From positions 2,356,001-2,420,000 of the forward strand of contig OZ252216.1 in NCBI GenBank assembly GCA_965248915.1: DNA of 64,000 nucleotides. Reading direction: 5' to 3'. The DNA comes from CBDFLA01 sp965248915 (GTDB taxonomy: Bacteria > Pseudomonadota > Alphaproteobacteria > M2410). The position numbers were made by a program, and so were the translations under genes. Position 1 is the stretch's first letter; every line of letters starts with the position of its first letter. The notes under the pieces were generated by a model. That model was not told the DNA's origin, ran no database searches, and worked only from the letters and a program-made list of their open reading frames with translations. Shown piece after piece: positions 16,096 to 24,559 of this stretch.

Positions 16096-17994
16096 TCACG
16101 ATTGAGCTAAGAGAGCCTCTACAGCAACCTTCTTGGCCTCATACTCAAGTCCAACCCGCATCAATCCGGCGACAACCTTAGTCACCGCGGTCGGATGCGC
16201 TGCCGCTGGTCCGCCATCGCCAAGTGCGACCAAAGCATAGAGAGCGGTTTCTGCCTGACGTCCCGCACGCGCAGCCGCATCAAGGCCGCTTAAGATACCA
16301 CTCGCCGGCATTTGACCTTGTGGATCCGCCAAACGCTCAAGCATGAGGATTTTGGCTTCCTCAGGCACGAAGAAGCCCAACGCCTCGAGCAACCTCACTT
16401 CCAAGACCGCATGGGCATAGGCCTCAGGGGAGGTCGCTTCTGTCAGACGTGACACCGATCGCCAGTCACTAATGCCGCGACTGTCATAGGGATGGCCAAG
16501 CGCCAACAAAGTCCGAAAGGCAGCAACATCTTGTTGTGCGCCCACATGGCCCGCACGTCGTTCGGTCAAGTCATATCGTTCGAGCAGGCTAAACCATTTG
16601 GCAGCGGCCTCATGGTCGCGGCTCAATATGAGGACGGATAAAAACTCTTTCGCACGCGCCTGCAAAACCGGATCTGCCGGAAGTGTGACCATCAAGGGAG
16701 CATATATGTGCGCCGCCAGACTCCACCGCCCAGCCGCATCCGCTTCTTTCAAGGCCTGTCTGATAAAGCGAGCCCGAACAATAGGGTCGCCGGTTTTTTC
16801 TGCTGCTTGGAAAGTGGCCGCTCGTCGCAATGCTGCCCCTTCACCAAAATCTTCAACGATCGTGACTTCCGCGATACCCGCCGCATCATCAATGGGCACC
16901 GATCGATAAAGAGCCCTTAAGGCATCAACGTCAAAAGCACCGTGATATACCGCTTGCTCGGCCGCAGGAATGCGAAGCAGTAGAAGGTCTGCAGGAGCAC
17001 CGCCTGCAATGCCGGTCTCTGAGATGCGCGAAAGCAAGGCAAGATCAGCCCCTTCCACTGCATTGGCAGGGAAGGCCTCGCCGACCAACTTCAAAAGTGA
17101 CCAGTGTATTGCGCCTCCATCAGACATAGTCTCAAGCGCATAGTCGGTACTGTCTGTCGCGTGGCCAAGAAGGGCATAAAAGAACGCATCCTCATGGGCT
17201 TCTTCTCGCAACAGGGCTGCAGCAAAGGTTGCTTTTTCCGTATCGCCTGCAATCGCGTAGCAAACAGCGCGCAACTTCGACCAGAACGGCGCGTCGCTGA
17301 GCGATCGAACTCTGACGGCTTGGGTACAGGCTTGCTGAATGTCGTCTTTGAGGAGATAGATTTGTGCCGCAGTTTCCATGACATCCGGATCAATGCCGGC
17401 GTCCTTCTGGTCACTTGAGTAAACATTCCTACTAGCCACTTTGCCGTCGAGGGTCAGCTGCAAGGCTTCCTCAGCCAAGCCCGCTTGATAGAGACGTTCA
17501 ACCCGCAACGACAAAATCGAAGCACCGGTGGTCGCGCCTCTCGGATCGTAAGCCTTGCTCAACAGCAACCGGCGACGCAATTCGCGAACAATGGGAGAGG
17601 TTGAGCGCCCAGGCAAATCCACCATGAGGTTTTCAACCACAAGACGGCGCGTTCCCAACCACATGTCCTGGCCGAACCCGCCTTCTTGAATACTAATCAG
17701 GCCAATCGCTTTGTCAGACGGTCCGCCGAGGCTTCCAACATCGACCGCAGCATTTGTTCCAGGCGGCGTGGGCAAGGCGCGAACCGACGGTTCATCCTCA
17801 CCAAGGTCAGCATCATCATCGTCACCAGCGTCTTCACTGAGACGCAACAACCCTAAAGGCGCACCTGATGCTTCATCGTCCTCACTCGCGTCTTGTGCAA
17901 AGGCCGAAAAACCGATGACCGCAGCCAGCAGCCCGACCACAGTCGTCTCCGTCCATTTGTGCCAGAAAGGAATACTAACTCGGGAATTTGTCAT
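16096..17994 (-). CDS. Large exported protein of unknown function, probably helical-repeat
   Basis: A 632-residue protein not assigned to a family. The N-terminus has a hydrophobic stretch (about 19-33, TVVGLLAAVIGFSAFA followed by QDA) consistent with a Sec signal peptide. Next comes a strongly acidic, low-complexity region (about 35-70, rich in Asp/Glu). From about residue 130 to the end it is Ala/Leu-rich with helix-turn-helix periodicity (runs such as AAQIYLLKDDIQQACTQA), suggesting TPR- or HEAT-like repeats. Such proteins usually scaffold periplasmic assemblies. It starts inside the last 20 bases of the small membrane protein gene upstream and is probably translated with it. Function unknown. 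Confidence 0.75.
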   Translation of the reverse strand: MTNSRVSIPFWHKWTETTVVGLLAAVIGFSAFAQDASEDDEASGAPLGLLRLSEDAGDDDDADLGEDEPSVRALPTPPGTNAAVDVGSLGGPSDKAIGLISIQEGGFGQDMWLGTRRLVVENLMVDLPGRSTSPIVRELRRRLLLSKAYDPRGATTGASILSLRVERLYQAGLAEEALQLTLDGKVASRNVYSSDQKDAGIDPDVMETAAQIYLLKDDIQQACTQAVRVRSLSDAPFWSKLRAVCYAIAGDTEKATFAAALLREEAHEDAFFYALLGHATDSTDYALETMSDGGAIHWSLLKLVGEAFPANAVEGADLALLSRISETGIAGGAPADLLLLRIPAAEQAVYHGAFDVDALRALYRSVPIDDAAGIAEVTIVEDFGEGAALRRAATFQAAEKTGDPIVRARFIRQALKEADAAGRWSLAAHIYAPLMVTLPADPVLQARAKEFLSVLILSRDHEAAAKWFSLLERYDLTERRAGHVGAQQDVAAFRTLLALGHPYDSRGISDWRSVSRLTEATSPEAYAHAVLEVRLLEALGFFVPEEAKILMLERLADPQGQMPASGILSGLDAAARAGRQAETALYALVALGDGGPAAAHPTAVTKVVAGLMRVGLEYEAKKVAVEALLAQS

Positions 17995-18106
17995 CCGAGA
18001 GTACTTCTTCTACATCGCTTGTTGGCGCGTCCAATTGATATGAATAGATAACAAAACCCCCAAACCCGATGATCACCAAACCCACAATTGCCAGTAAGAG
18101 CCGCAT
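17975..18106 (-). CDS. Small single-pass membrane protein (43 residues)
   Basis: A short frame from ATG 18106 to TAG 17975: MRLLLAIVGLVIIGFGGFV, then a hydrophilic tail rich in Asp/Glu (APTSDVEEVLSDDKF). One transmembrane helix is clear. An AGGAGG stands upstream, rather far away (about 14 bases). The stop lies 20 bases inside the next gene, which encodes a large exported protein with an acidic region; the overlap suggests coupled translation and possibly a joint function. The alternative is chance coding potential, but the composition is protein-like. Confidence 0.5.
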   Translation of the reverse strand: MRLLLAIVGLVIIGFGGFVIYSYQLDAPTSDVEEVLSDDKFPS

Positions 18107-18473
18107 GCTTTTTTGCCGTGCCTCCTCATAAGAGCCCGCCCTTGAGGCGGATTTTTCTGAATTCCCTGAACTCGTCTAACACACGATTGCGGTTATTGTT
18201 AGATGGGATCCCAAGAAATGCGCCGTTTTCTCATGACATGAGGGCCTCAAAACACACCTGATCGAAGGTTCTTAACATATATAAGATGCATCTAGATTGA
18301 GAGTTCCGTGGCCCGAGCACCTGAGCCCTTGGTGTTTCTCAGCCGAATAGTGTACATCGGAAGGATCAAAACCCCGAAAGGGCGAGGCGATCTAAGACGT
18401 TTAAGCATATTCATTGGTCTACAAAGAACCTCATTGGTCTACAAAGAACCAAAGCCACAACACAGAAACCTCA
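18107..18473. other. Divergent intergenic region upstream of aroK
   Basis: This 367-base gap must hold promoters for the minus-strand membrane/exported pair and for aroK-aroB. It contains a CCGCC/GGCGG hairpin followed by ATTTTTC (18136-18156), an AT-rich stretch around 18270-18290, and a 40-base tandem repeat at its right end. No RNA gene or riboswitch was recognised. Confidence 0.5.
18411..18450 (+). repeat. Perfect 2 x 20-bp tandem repeat just before aroK
   Basis: Two identical head-to-tail copies of a 20-base unit (TCATTGGTCTACAAAGAACC) lie 24 bases before the chosen aroK start. An upstream TTG frame runs through the repeat, but the GTG at 18474 fits the family better, so the repeat is probably in the leader. 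It may be a duplicated operator or a slippage product. Confidence 0.85.
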
Positions 18474-19052
18474 GTGAGCCACGAATCCATTTCTCCCCTC
18501 CTATCTGCTGACCAAAGACCGATTGTTCTCGTCGGGCTCATGGGCGCAGGCAAGTCAACTGTCGGACGACGATTGGCCAGCACAATTTCGATTCCCTTCA
18601 TTGATGCGGATGCCGAGATTGAGAGAGCGGCAGGAGAAACCGTTAATGAAATTTTCGAAAACCGCGGCGAAGAAGTTTTTAGAATGGGTGAGCGCAAAGT
18701 CATCGCACGGCTCTTGAACGGATCTAGGCATATCCTAGCCACGGGTGGCGGCGCATACATGGCGACAGAAACCCGAGAGCTAATATCGGAACGTGCCATC
18801 TCGGTCTGGCTCAAAGCGGATTTGGAATTGATTCTCGAACGCGTATCGCGGCGTAACACACGTCCACTCCTTCGGCACGGAGATCCGAAGGAGATCTTGG
18901 AACAACTCATTGAAGAACGATATCCGGTGTATGCGCAAGCCGATATCGTCGTTGAGAGCCAGCCAGGACCGCATGCGCTAACCGTCAAACGAATTCTAAT
19001 AGCATTGGACGATTTCTTGGAGGGCATTCCTGGCGCCACAAGCAGCATCTAG
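18474..19052 (+). CDS. aroK: Shikimate kinase
   Basis: A 192-residue P-loop kinase phosphorylating shikimate at the 3-hydroxyl in the pathway to chorismate. Walker A is GLMGAGKST, followed by the shikimate-binding DADAEIE and the GGGAYM loop; Arg residues in RNTRPLL lie in the lid. The GTG at 18474 is preferred. The longer frame from TTG 18414 would add 20 residues encoded by a tandem repeat and unlike any shikimate kinase. aroB follows after 22 bases, the usual aroKB pair. Confidence 0.95.
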   Translation: MSHESISPLLSADQRPIVLVGLMGAGKSTVGRRLASTISIPFIDADAEIERAAGETVNEIFENRGEEVFRMGERKVIARLLNGSRHILATGGGAYMATETRELISERAISVWLKADLELILERVSRRNTRPLLRHGDPKEILEQLIEERYPVYAQADIVVESQPGPHALTVKRILIALDDFLEGIPGATSSI

Positions 19053-19074
19053 TTCGCGCGCCACGATCTAACAA

Positions 19075-20187
19075 ATGACCCAGACCCCAAGAACGATCAA
19101 CGTTTCCCTTCCAGACAGATCTTATCCCATTCTGATTGGTGAAGACCTTTTGGACAATGCAGGTCTCCATCTCAAGGACCATCTCAAACGCAGCCGAACA
19201 GTGGTCGTGACCGACGAGACCGTTGCAAAATTCCAGTTGCCCCGGCTCCTCGCCGGTCTTGAAGCCTCCGAGATCACCGGAGAGGTTGTCACCCTTCCAC
19301 CTGGTGAAGAAACCAAGTCATTCGCCAACCTAGAGCGCCTTTGCAACACGCTTCTTGCGTCAAAAGTAGAGCGCAATGACACCATCATCGCCCTCGGCGG
19401 CGGGGTTGTTGGCGACCTGACTGGGTTTGCGGCAAGTATCCTGCGACGAGGAATCGACTTCGTTCAAATCCCGACCACACTTCTGGCCCAGGTCGACTCG
19501 TCGGTTGGCGGTAAAACCGGCATCAACACTCAATACGGGAAAAATCTTGTCGGCGCTTTTCACCAACCAAGAGCGGTGCTTGCAGATATTTCGGCACTTG
19601 AGACACTCCCTCAACGGGATCTCAAGTCGGGTTATGCTGAAATTGTCAAATATGGTTTGATCTCAAACCTGGCCTTCTTTGAGTGGCTCGAAGCGAATGG
19701 CGAGACACTCCTTTCAGGAGATCGAGCAGCACGCACTGAGGCAGTCGAAAAATCCTGTCGGGCGAAAGCAAAGATCGTCGCAGACGACGAACGCGAAACC
19801 GGAACCCGCGCTCTTCTCAACCTCGGACACACGTTCGCGCACGCGCTTGAAGCAGAAACCGGCTACTCTGATCGACTGTATCACGGCGAGGCGGTATCGA
19901 TCGGCATAGCAATGGCGCATGACTTCTCGGCCAGAACAGGCGTTTGTCCAGGACAAGATGCCGAACGGGTCCGCAAACACCTGAAAGCAGCCGGCCTAAA
20001 GACCGACATCTCTGACATTGAAGGTGATCCCATCACAGCCGACAAAATTGTCCAGCACATGTTTCAGGACAAGAAAGTCGTTGATGGCAAACTGACCCTT
20101 ATCCTCACCCACGGCATTGGCCGTGCCTACATCGCCAAAGACACAGACCCAACAACCCTCACGAACTTTCTCATTGAGAGAACATAG
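19075..20187 (+). CDS. aroB: 3-dehydroquinate synthase
   Basis: A 370-residue AroB converting DAHP to 3-dehydroquinate, the second shikimate-pathway step, with NAD and a divalent metal. The NAD-binding motif GGGVVGDLTGF, the substrate loop LAQVDSSVGGKTGIN and the metal ligands in ETGTRALLNLGHTFAHALE and YHGEAVSIG are present. Length is normal. It follows aroK in an operon and is followed after 3 bases by the CNNM/CorC gene. Confidence 0.97.
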   Translation: MTQTPRTINVSLPDRSYPILIGEDLLDNAGLHLKDHLKRSRTVVVTDETVAKFQLPRLLAGLEASEITGEVVTLPPGEETKSFANLERLCNTLLASKVERNDTIIALGGGVVGDLTGFAASILRRGIDFVQIPTTLLAQVDSSVGGKTGINTQYGKNLVGAFHQPRAVLADISALETLPQRDLKSGYAEIVKYGLISNLAFFEWLEANGETLLSGDRAARTEAVEKSCRAKAKIVADDERETGTRALLNLGHTFAHALEAETGYSDRLYHGEAVSIGIAMAHDFSARTGVCPGQDAERVRKHLKAAGLKTDISDIEGDPITADKIVQHMFQDKKVVDGKLTLILTHGIGRAYIAKDTDPTTLTNFLIERT

Positions 20188-20190
20188 GAA

Positions 20191-21465
20191 ATGGACCAGA
20201 CACTTCTTCTCGCCCTCATGATAGGTGCAATATTGATATTGATTTTGCTGTCAGCTTTCTTCTCAGGCTCTGAGACAGCATTGACGGCAACATCACGCGC
20301 CCTCATTCACAAATTGGAAGTCGATGGCAACGAGCGCGCCGGCCTCGTCAATCGCCTGATTTCCAATCGAGAGAGGTTGATCGGCGGAATCCTTCTTGGC
20401 AACAATTTGGTCAACATCCTGGCGTCTGCATTGGCGACTTCGATTTTCCTAAAACTCGCCGGCGAAACTGGTGTGGTCTATGCCACCTTGGTCATGACAG
20501 CAGTGGTTGTCGTCTTCGCGGAGGTATTGCCAAAAACATACGCCATTGCCAATGCCGAGCGCATGGCCATGGCTGTTGCACCTATCATCCGGGCATTCGT
20601 GAGCATCTTCGCGCCCGTGGTTGCGGCCGTACAATGGATCGTTCGACATACTTTGGGACTTTTCGGCATCGATATTGACGAGAGTGTATCGTTTCTCTCT
20701 CCACGCGAAGAAATCCGAGGTGCCATCGACCTGCATCACCGCGAAGGCGCCGTTATAAAACAACACAAAGACATGCTTGGCGGAATTCTTGACCTTGGCG
20801 ACCTCGAGGTTGAGGAGGTCATGGTACACCGCAAGAACATCTTCATGATCGAAGCAACGGCACCCACTGACGAGATAATCAACCAAGTCTTGGAAAGCCC
20901 TTACACGCGAATTCCGCTATGGGCAGACGACCCAGAAAACATTGTCGGCGTGCTTCACGCAAAAGACCTCTTGCGCGCCATCCACAAAGCGATCGGCGAC
21001 TATGGCAAGATTGATATTCTCAAAGTTGCGCACAAACCATGGTTTGTGCCCGAAACCACGGGGCTGGAAGAACAGCTGAGCGCGTTCCTCCAAGAACGCA
21101 CTCACTTTGCCCTGGTCGTCGATGAGTATGGCGCCCTGATGGGACTGATCACGCTCGAAGATATCTTGGAGGAAATCGTTGGCGACATTGTTGATGAACA
21201 CGACGTTCTGCAAACCGGCATTCGCCCACATGCAAATGGAACAGTGAGCGTCGACGGCTCTGTATCGATTCGCGATCTCAACCGCATCATGGATTGGACA
21301 CTTCCAGACCTTGAGGCCACCACAATTGCAGGACTTGTCATTCACGAAGCAAAGACCATCCCGGAGCAAGGACAAGCATTCACCTTCTATGAATTCAAGT
21401 TTGAGATTCTGGGCAAGAACCGCAATCAAATTTCTACATTGCGCATCACACCTTTAGAGGACTAG
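20191..21465 (+). CDS. CNNM/CorC family membrane protein (DUF21, two CBS domains, CorC_HlyC)
   Basis: A 424-residue hemolysin-C/CorC-type protein. The N-terminal DUF21 domain (about 1-190) has the membrane helices and the FFSGSETALTA signature. A CBS pair occupies about 205-335 (VHRKNIFMIEA, THFALVVDEYGALMGLITLEDILEEIVGD). The C-terminal CorC_HlyC domain is about 340-424. Family members are linked to magnesium or cobalt homeostasis; a direct haemolysin role is a historical label. It starts 3 bases after aroB and its stop overlaps the convergent bolA by 4 bases. Confidence 0.93.
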   Translation: MDQTLLLALMIGAILILILLSAFFSGSETALTATSRALIHKLEVDGNERAGLVNRLISNRERLIGGILLGNNLVNILASALATSIFLKLAGETGVVYATLVMTAVVVVFAEVLPKTYAIANAERMAMAVAPIIRAFVSIFAPVVAAVQWIVRHTLGLFGIDIDESVSFLSPREEIRGAIDLHHREGAVIKQHKDMLGGILDLGDLEVEEVMVHRKNIFMIEATAPTDEIINQVLESPYTRIPLWADDPENIVGVLHAKDLLRAIHKAIGDYGKIDILKVAHKPWFVPETTGLEEQLSAFLQERTHFALVVDEYGALMGLITLEDILEEIVGDIVDEHDVLQTGIRPHANGTVSVDGSVSIRDLNRIMDWTLPDLEATTIAGLVIHEAKTIPEQGQAFTFYEFKFEILGKNRNQISTLRITPLED

Positions 21466-21746
21466 TCCCTCTTCTGCGCCGCCTCGTCAGGCGTCAGGGC
21501 TTTGATCGACAGCGCATGTATCGCGCCTTCGAGTTCTTCCTTGAGGATGTCATTGATCCGCCGCTGCCGTTCCAGACGCGACAGTCCAGCAAATTCAGGG
21601 CTTATCACCAACACCTGGAAATGCGTCTCGCCCTCTGGGCGCGCACCGGCATGGCCAGCATGCCGCGCAGAATCATCAACAACCTCAAGGCGCACCACAT
21701 CAAGTGCGCCTTCGATCTTCTGTCGAATATGCTCTTTACGTGTCAT
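21462..21746 (-). CDS. BolA family protein
   Basis: A 94-residue BolA-like protein. This class partners monothiol glutaredoxins in [2Fe-2S] handling and can bind DNA. The fold is visible as an N-terminal helix (IRQKIEGALD), a central strand pair with the HAGHAGARPEGETHFQVLV segment containing the conserved histidines and glycine-rich loop, and the closing RQRRINDILKEEL helix. Next to a J-domain gene and cobS it sits in the usual alphaproteobacterial neighbourhood. It overlaps the convergent CNNM gene by 4 bases and is divergent from the J-domain gene. Confidence 0.92.
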   Translation of the reverse strand: MTRKEHIRQKIEGALDVVRLEVVDDSARHAGHAGARPEGETHFQVLVISPEFAGLSRLERQRRINDILKEELEGAIHALSIKALTPDEAAQKRD

Positions 21747-21834
21747 AGACCAGCAACATGAGCTCGAAATTCCTCAAGTCAAGGGGTCTCAATTTTCTTG
21801 TCTTGTTAACAATCAATCATCATACTGTCCGGCT

Positions 21835-22446
21835 ATGCCAAATCAGGGTAAATATACGCCGAAACTCGGCTTCGACATTCGGGTCAAACCACCGTCTAAG
21901 AAAAAGAAATCTGGGCCGGTGACCCATCTTTGCGCCTGGCCAGGTTGCAAGGAGAAGGGACCTCACAAGGCGCCCAAAGGTCGTGACAAGCTCAACGAAT
22001 ACCAATATTTCTGCGTGAACCACATTCGCGAATTCAATGCGAATTGGAATTTCTTTGAAGGCATGACCGAAAAGGAAGTGCGCGCCTTTCAAGAGAGTCT
22101 GTCGACCGGCCATCGCCCCACTTGGAAAGTGGGAACAGGCCCTGGCCAAGCGGGCGTTAACCCTATGGATTCTGAGTGGATCGACGATCCCATGAAGATC
22201 TTGGGCGACGGCGCTGGCGGATCCGAGCCCCGCAGACCACAGCGCAAATTGCCCAAACAGGTAAAAGATGCCTTCTTCACCATGAACCTGGACCCCAACT
22301 CCAGCCCGGAAAAGATCAAGACGCGGTACAAGGAACTGGTGAAGAAATTCCATCCCGACGCAAATCTGGGTCAAAAAGGCTACGAAGAGCGCTTGAAACG
22401 AATTATTGAGGCATACACAAGTCTCAAAACAGCCGGATTCTGCTGA
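21835..22446 (+). CDS. J-domain (DnaJ-like) protein
   Basis: A 203-residue protein with a C-terminal J domain (about 135-200, helix II RYKELVKKF then the HPD tripeptide), which would stimulate an Hsp70 ATPase. The N-terminal ~100 residues hold a Cys/His pattern (LCAWPGCKEKG, YFCVNHIREFN) typical of this short alphaproteobacterial DnaJ family and possibly zinc-binding. The ATG at 21835 begins MPNQGKYTPKLGFDIRVKP; the long upstream extension of the frame overlaps bolA antisense and is discarded. It precedes cobS as in many relatives. The client is unknown. Confidence 0.9.
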   Translation: MPNQGKYTPKLGFDIRVKPPSKKKKSGPVTHLCAWPGCKEKGPHKAPKGRDKLNEYQYFCVNHIREFNANWNFFEGMTEKEVRAFQESLSTGHRPTWKVGTGPGQAGVNPMDSEWIDDPMKILGDGAGGSEPRRPQRKLPKQVKDAFFTMNLDPNSSPEKIKTRYKELVKKFHPDANLGQKGYEERLKRIIEAYTSLKTAGFC

Positions 22447-22609
22447 TAATAATTTTCGTCCAAGGTATTGTCAGCTTTTGCTGGAGTCTTGACCGATTCT
22501 GCCTAGACTGACCGCGATTTCATATCGCTATGCGGATTTGCTGGGACGGTGGTTGGTCACCGAACCGGTAAGCACGCGTCCTTGGAGACAAAAAAGGGAA
22601 TAAGAAAAG

Positions 22610-23593
22610 ATGGAACAGGGGTTGGATCCCACTGCACAGCCTGACACCACCGTAAATGCCAAAGAGGTCTTCGGTGTCGACACTGATATGGTTGTGCCTG
22701 CTTTTAGTACACCAAATGAATATGTCCCTGAAGTCGATGAGGCCTACCTCTTCGATCGCGAAACAACAATGGCGATCCTCGCAGGTTTTACGTTCAACCG
22801 CCGCGTCATGATCCAAGGTTATCACGGGACCGGGAAGTCGACCCACATCGAACAAGTTGCAGCGCATCTCAATTGGCCACTTATTCGCATCAATCTCGAT
22901 AGTCACATCTCTCGGATCGATTTGGTCGGCAAAGATGCGATCGTTCTGCGCGACGGCATGCAGGTGACGGAATTCCGCGAAGGTATTTTGCCTTGGGCCA
23001 TTCAACATCCGACAGCCATCGTGTTTGACGAGTACGACGCTGGTCGCCCGGACGTCATGTTTGTGATCCAGCGTGTCCTTGAAGTGCAAGGGAAGTTGAC
23101 CTTGCTGGACCAAAACCGGGTGATCCACCCTCACTCGGCCTTCCGTCTCTTCTCCACCACAAACACAATCGGACTTGGTGATACCACCGGGCTATATCAC
23201 GGCACACAGCAGATCAACCAAGGTCAGATGGACCGTTGGAACATCGTCACGACTTTGAACTACCTGCCGCACGATCAAGAAATCGGGATTGTTTACGCAA
23301 AGGCACCTGGCTACAAAACCGAGGAAGGTAGAGAAACGATCTCAGCCATGGTCCGCGTTGCCGACCTGACCCGGACAGCTTTCATTAATGGCGACATCTC
23401 GACGGTGATGAGCCCGCGGACCGTACTCACATGGGCTGAAAACGCTGAGATTTTCAAAGATGTTGGCTTCGCTTTCCGCATAACATTCCTCAATAAATGT
23501 GATGAATTGGAGCGCGCGACCGTTGCCGAATTTTACCAAAGATGCTTTGGAGAAGATCTCCCTGAAAGCGCCGTGCATGTACTAGCGAGTTAG
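22610..23593 (+). CDS. cobS: Cobaltochelatase subunit CobS
   Basis: A 327-residue AAA+ ATPase of the aerobic cobaltochelatase CobNST, which inserts cobalt into hydrogenobyrinate a,c-diamide during vitamin B12 synthesis. Walker A is GYHGTGKST, Walker B is VFDEYDAG, and the sensor region is LFSTTNTIG. Length is as in the family. cobT follows, but separated by an unrelated exported protein. CobN, the large subunit, is not in this window. No cobalamin riboswitch was recognised in the 163 bases upstream. Confidence 0.96.
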   Translation: MEQGLDPTAQPDTTVNAKEVFGVDTDMVVPAFSTPNEYVPEVDEAYLFDRETTMAILAGFTFNRRVMIQGYHGTGKSTHIEQVAAHLNWPLIRINLDSHISRIDLVGKDAIVLRDGMQVTEFREGILPWAIQHPTAIVFDEYDAGRPDVMFVIQRVLEVQGKLTLLDQNRVIHPHSAFRLFSTTNTIGLGDTTGLYHGTQQINQGQMDRWNIVTTLNYLPHDQEIGIVYAKAPGYKTEEGRETISAMVRVADLTRTAFINGDISTVMSPRTVLTWAENAEIFKDVGFAFRITFLNKCDELERATVAEFYQRCFGEDLPESAVHVLAS

Positions 23594-23596
23594 GTG

Positions 23597-24544
23597 ATGA
23601 TGAAAGTCGTCCGAGTTTTGAGTTTGATTTGTTTTGCATTCGTCTTCGCAGCGCAGGCCAATGCTACGACACATCCTTGCTTTCCTGAAGGTGACGGACC
23701 GCAGACATTCAGAGACGCGATTGACGAAGCAACAACGATCGTGTTGGCCCGTGCGGAAAACGCGACAAAGGGTCTTTTCGCGCGCAAAGACCTCTACCAA
23801 ATAAACTTCGAAGTCGTCGAGACCATCAAAGGTGAGCAAGATCGCCCGTTCAAACAAACCGGCACCATTATTCACGGCGTTGACAAGGACGATCATGGAG
23901 ACTTTGCCGGCCACACACGAATGACATTCTGGGATCGCTTGGAAACCAGAACAAGCTCATCACAAAACTGCACCGGCGAACTGGGCTTTGAACCTCAGGC
24001 GACCTATTTGATTTTTGATCCAGGGCGCAACCGAGGCAACGCGCCGCTTAACATCGGGTATGAAAAGGTTGATGGCGCAGACTATGATCTTTGGCTAGAT
24101 GCCGTGCGCAAGATGGTGGCCGATCCGGCGTTATCGGCGTCAAGAGCCATGAGTGCGGCAGACTACCTGAAAGAACAGCAGTCGGTTGTCCTCATCTTAG
24201 TGGAAAGCTGCTCGGAACGCCTGCGCTCAAGCGCCCATTTCATTGCAGATGTCGCTGAGCCCCTTGTTGGCGAAGCCATTACTCGCGATCATCTTGATCC
24301 GGAGATCTTCTCACAAGCCCTGAAAGGCTGCAATGGATTGACTACACTCTTAGGCATTTTCTACCCGCCCGACCCTCAGGCCTTCCAGACTTATGACGTC
24401 AATCGTCTGCCACAACAGGTCTTCATTCCCATAGTGGATGGGGCGGTCGATCTTTCACAACTACGAACAGAAATTGAATTCACAGGCGCGCAACAGATGA
24501 CCCTTGAGGAATTGGTCGCTGTGATTCACACGCCCAGACCCTAA
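23597..24544 (+). CDS. Exported protein of unknown function between cobS and cobT
   Basis: About 315 residues, with a clear Sec signal peptide (LSLICFAFVFAAQANA at about 8-23) and mature N-terminus near TTHPCFPEG. Cysteines at four later spots (QNC, ESC, KGC and the N-terminal HPC) could form disulphides. The segment DEATTIVLARAEN ... YQINFEVVETIKGEQ resembles the beta-barrel opening of NTR/TIMP-like exported domains, but I cannot assign it firmly. It starts 4 bases after the cobS stop and ends 15 bases before cobT, so it is embedded in the operon although its product goes to the periplasm. Function unknown. Confidence 0.7.
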   Translation: MMKVVRVLSLICFAFVFAAQANATTHPCFPEGDGPQTFRDAIDEATTIVLARAENATKGLFARKDLYQINFEVVETIKGEQDRPFKQTGTIIHGVDKDDHGDFAGHTRMTFWDRLETRTSSSQNCTGELGFEPQATYLIFDPGRNRGNAPLNIGYEKVDGADYDLWLDAVRKMVADPALSASRAMSAADYLKEQQSVVLILVESCSERLRSSAHFIADVAEPLVGEAITRDHLDPEIFSQALKGCNGLTTLLGIFYPPDPQAFQTYDVNRLPQQVFIPIVDGAVDLSQLRTEIEFTGAQQMTLEELVAVIHTPRP

Positions 24545-24559
24545 AGGCACCCTCTCTCT

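Noticed and set aside
18136..18156. Intrinsic terminator on the plus strand
   Set aside because: No plus-strand gene ends nearby and the stem is only 5 bp; it is noted only as a hairpin in the intergenic region.
21502..21834. Long N-terminal extension of the J-domain protein
   Set aside because: It lies antisense to bolA and lacks similarity to J-domain family openings; the ATG at 21835 fits.
22447..22609. Cobalamin riboswitch before cobS
   Set aside because: I could not find the conserved B12-box pattern in this stretch.
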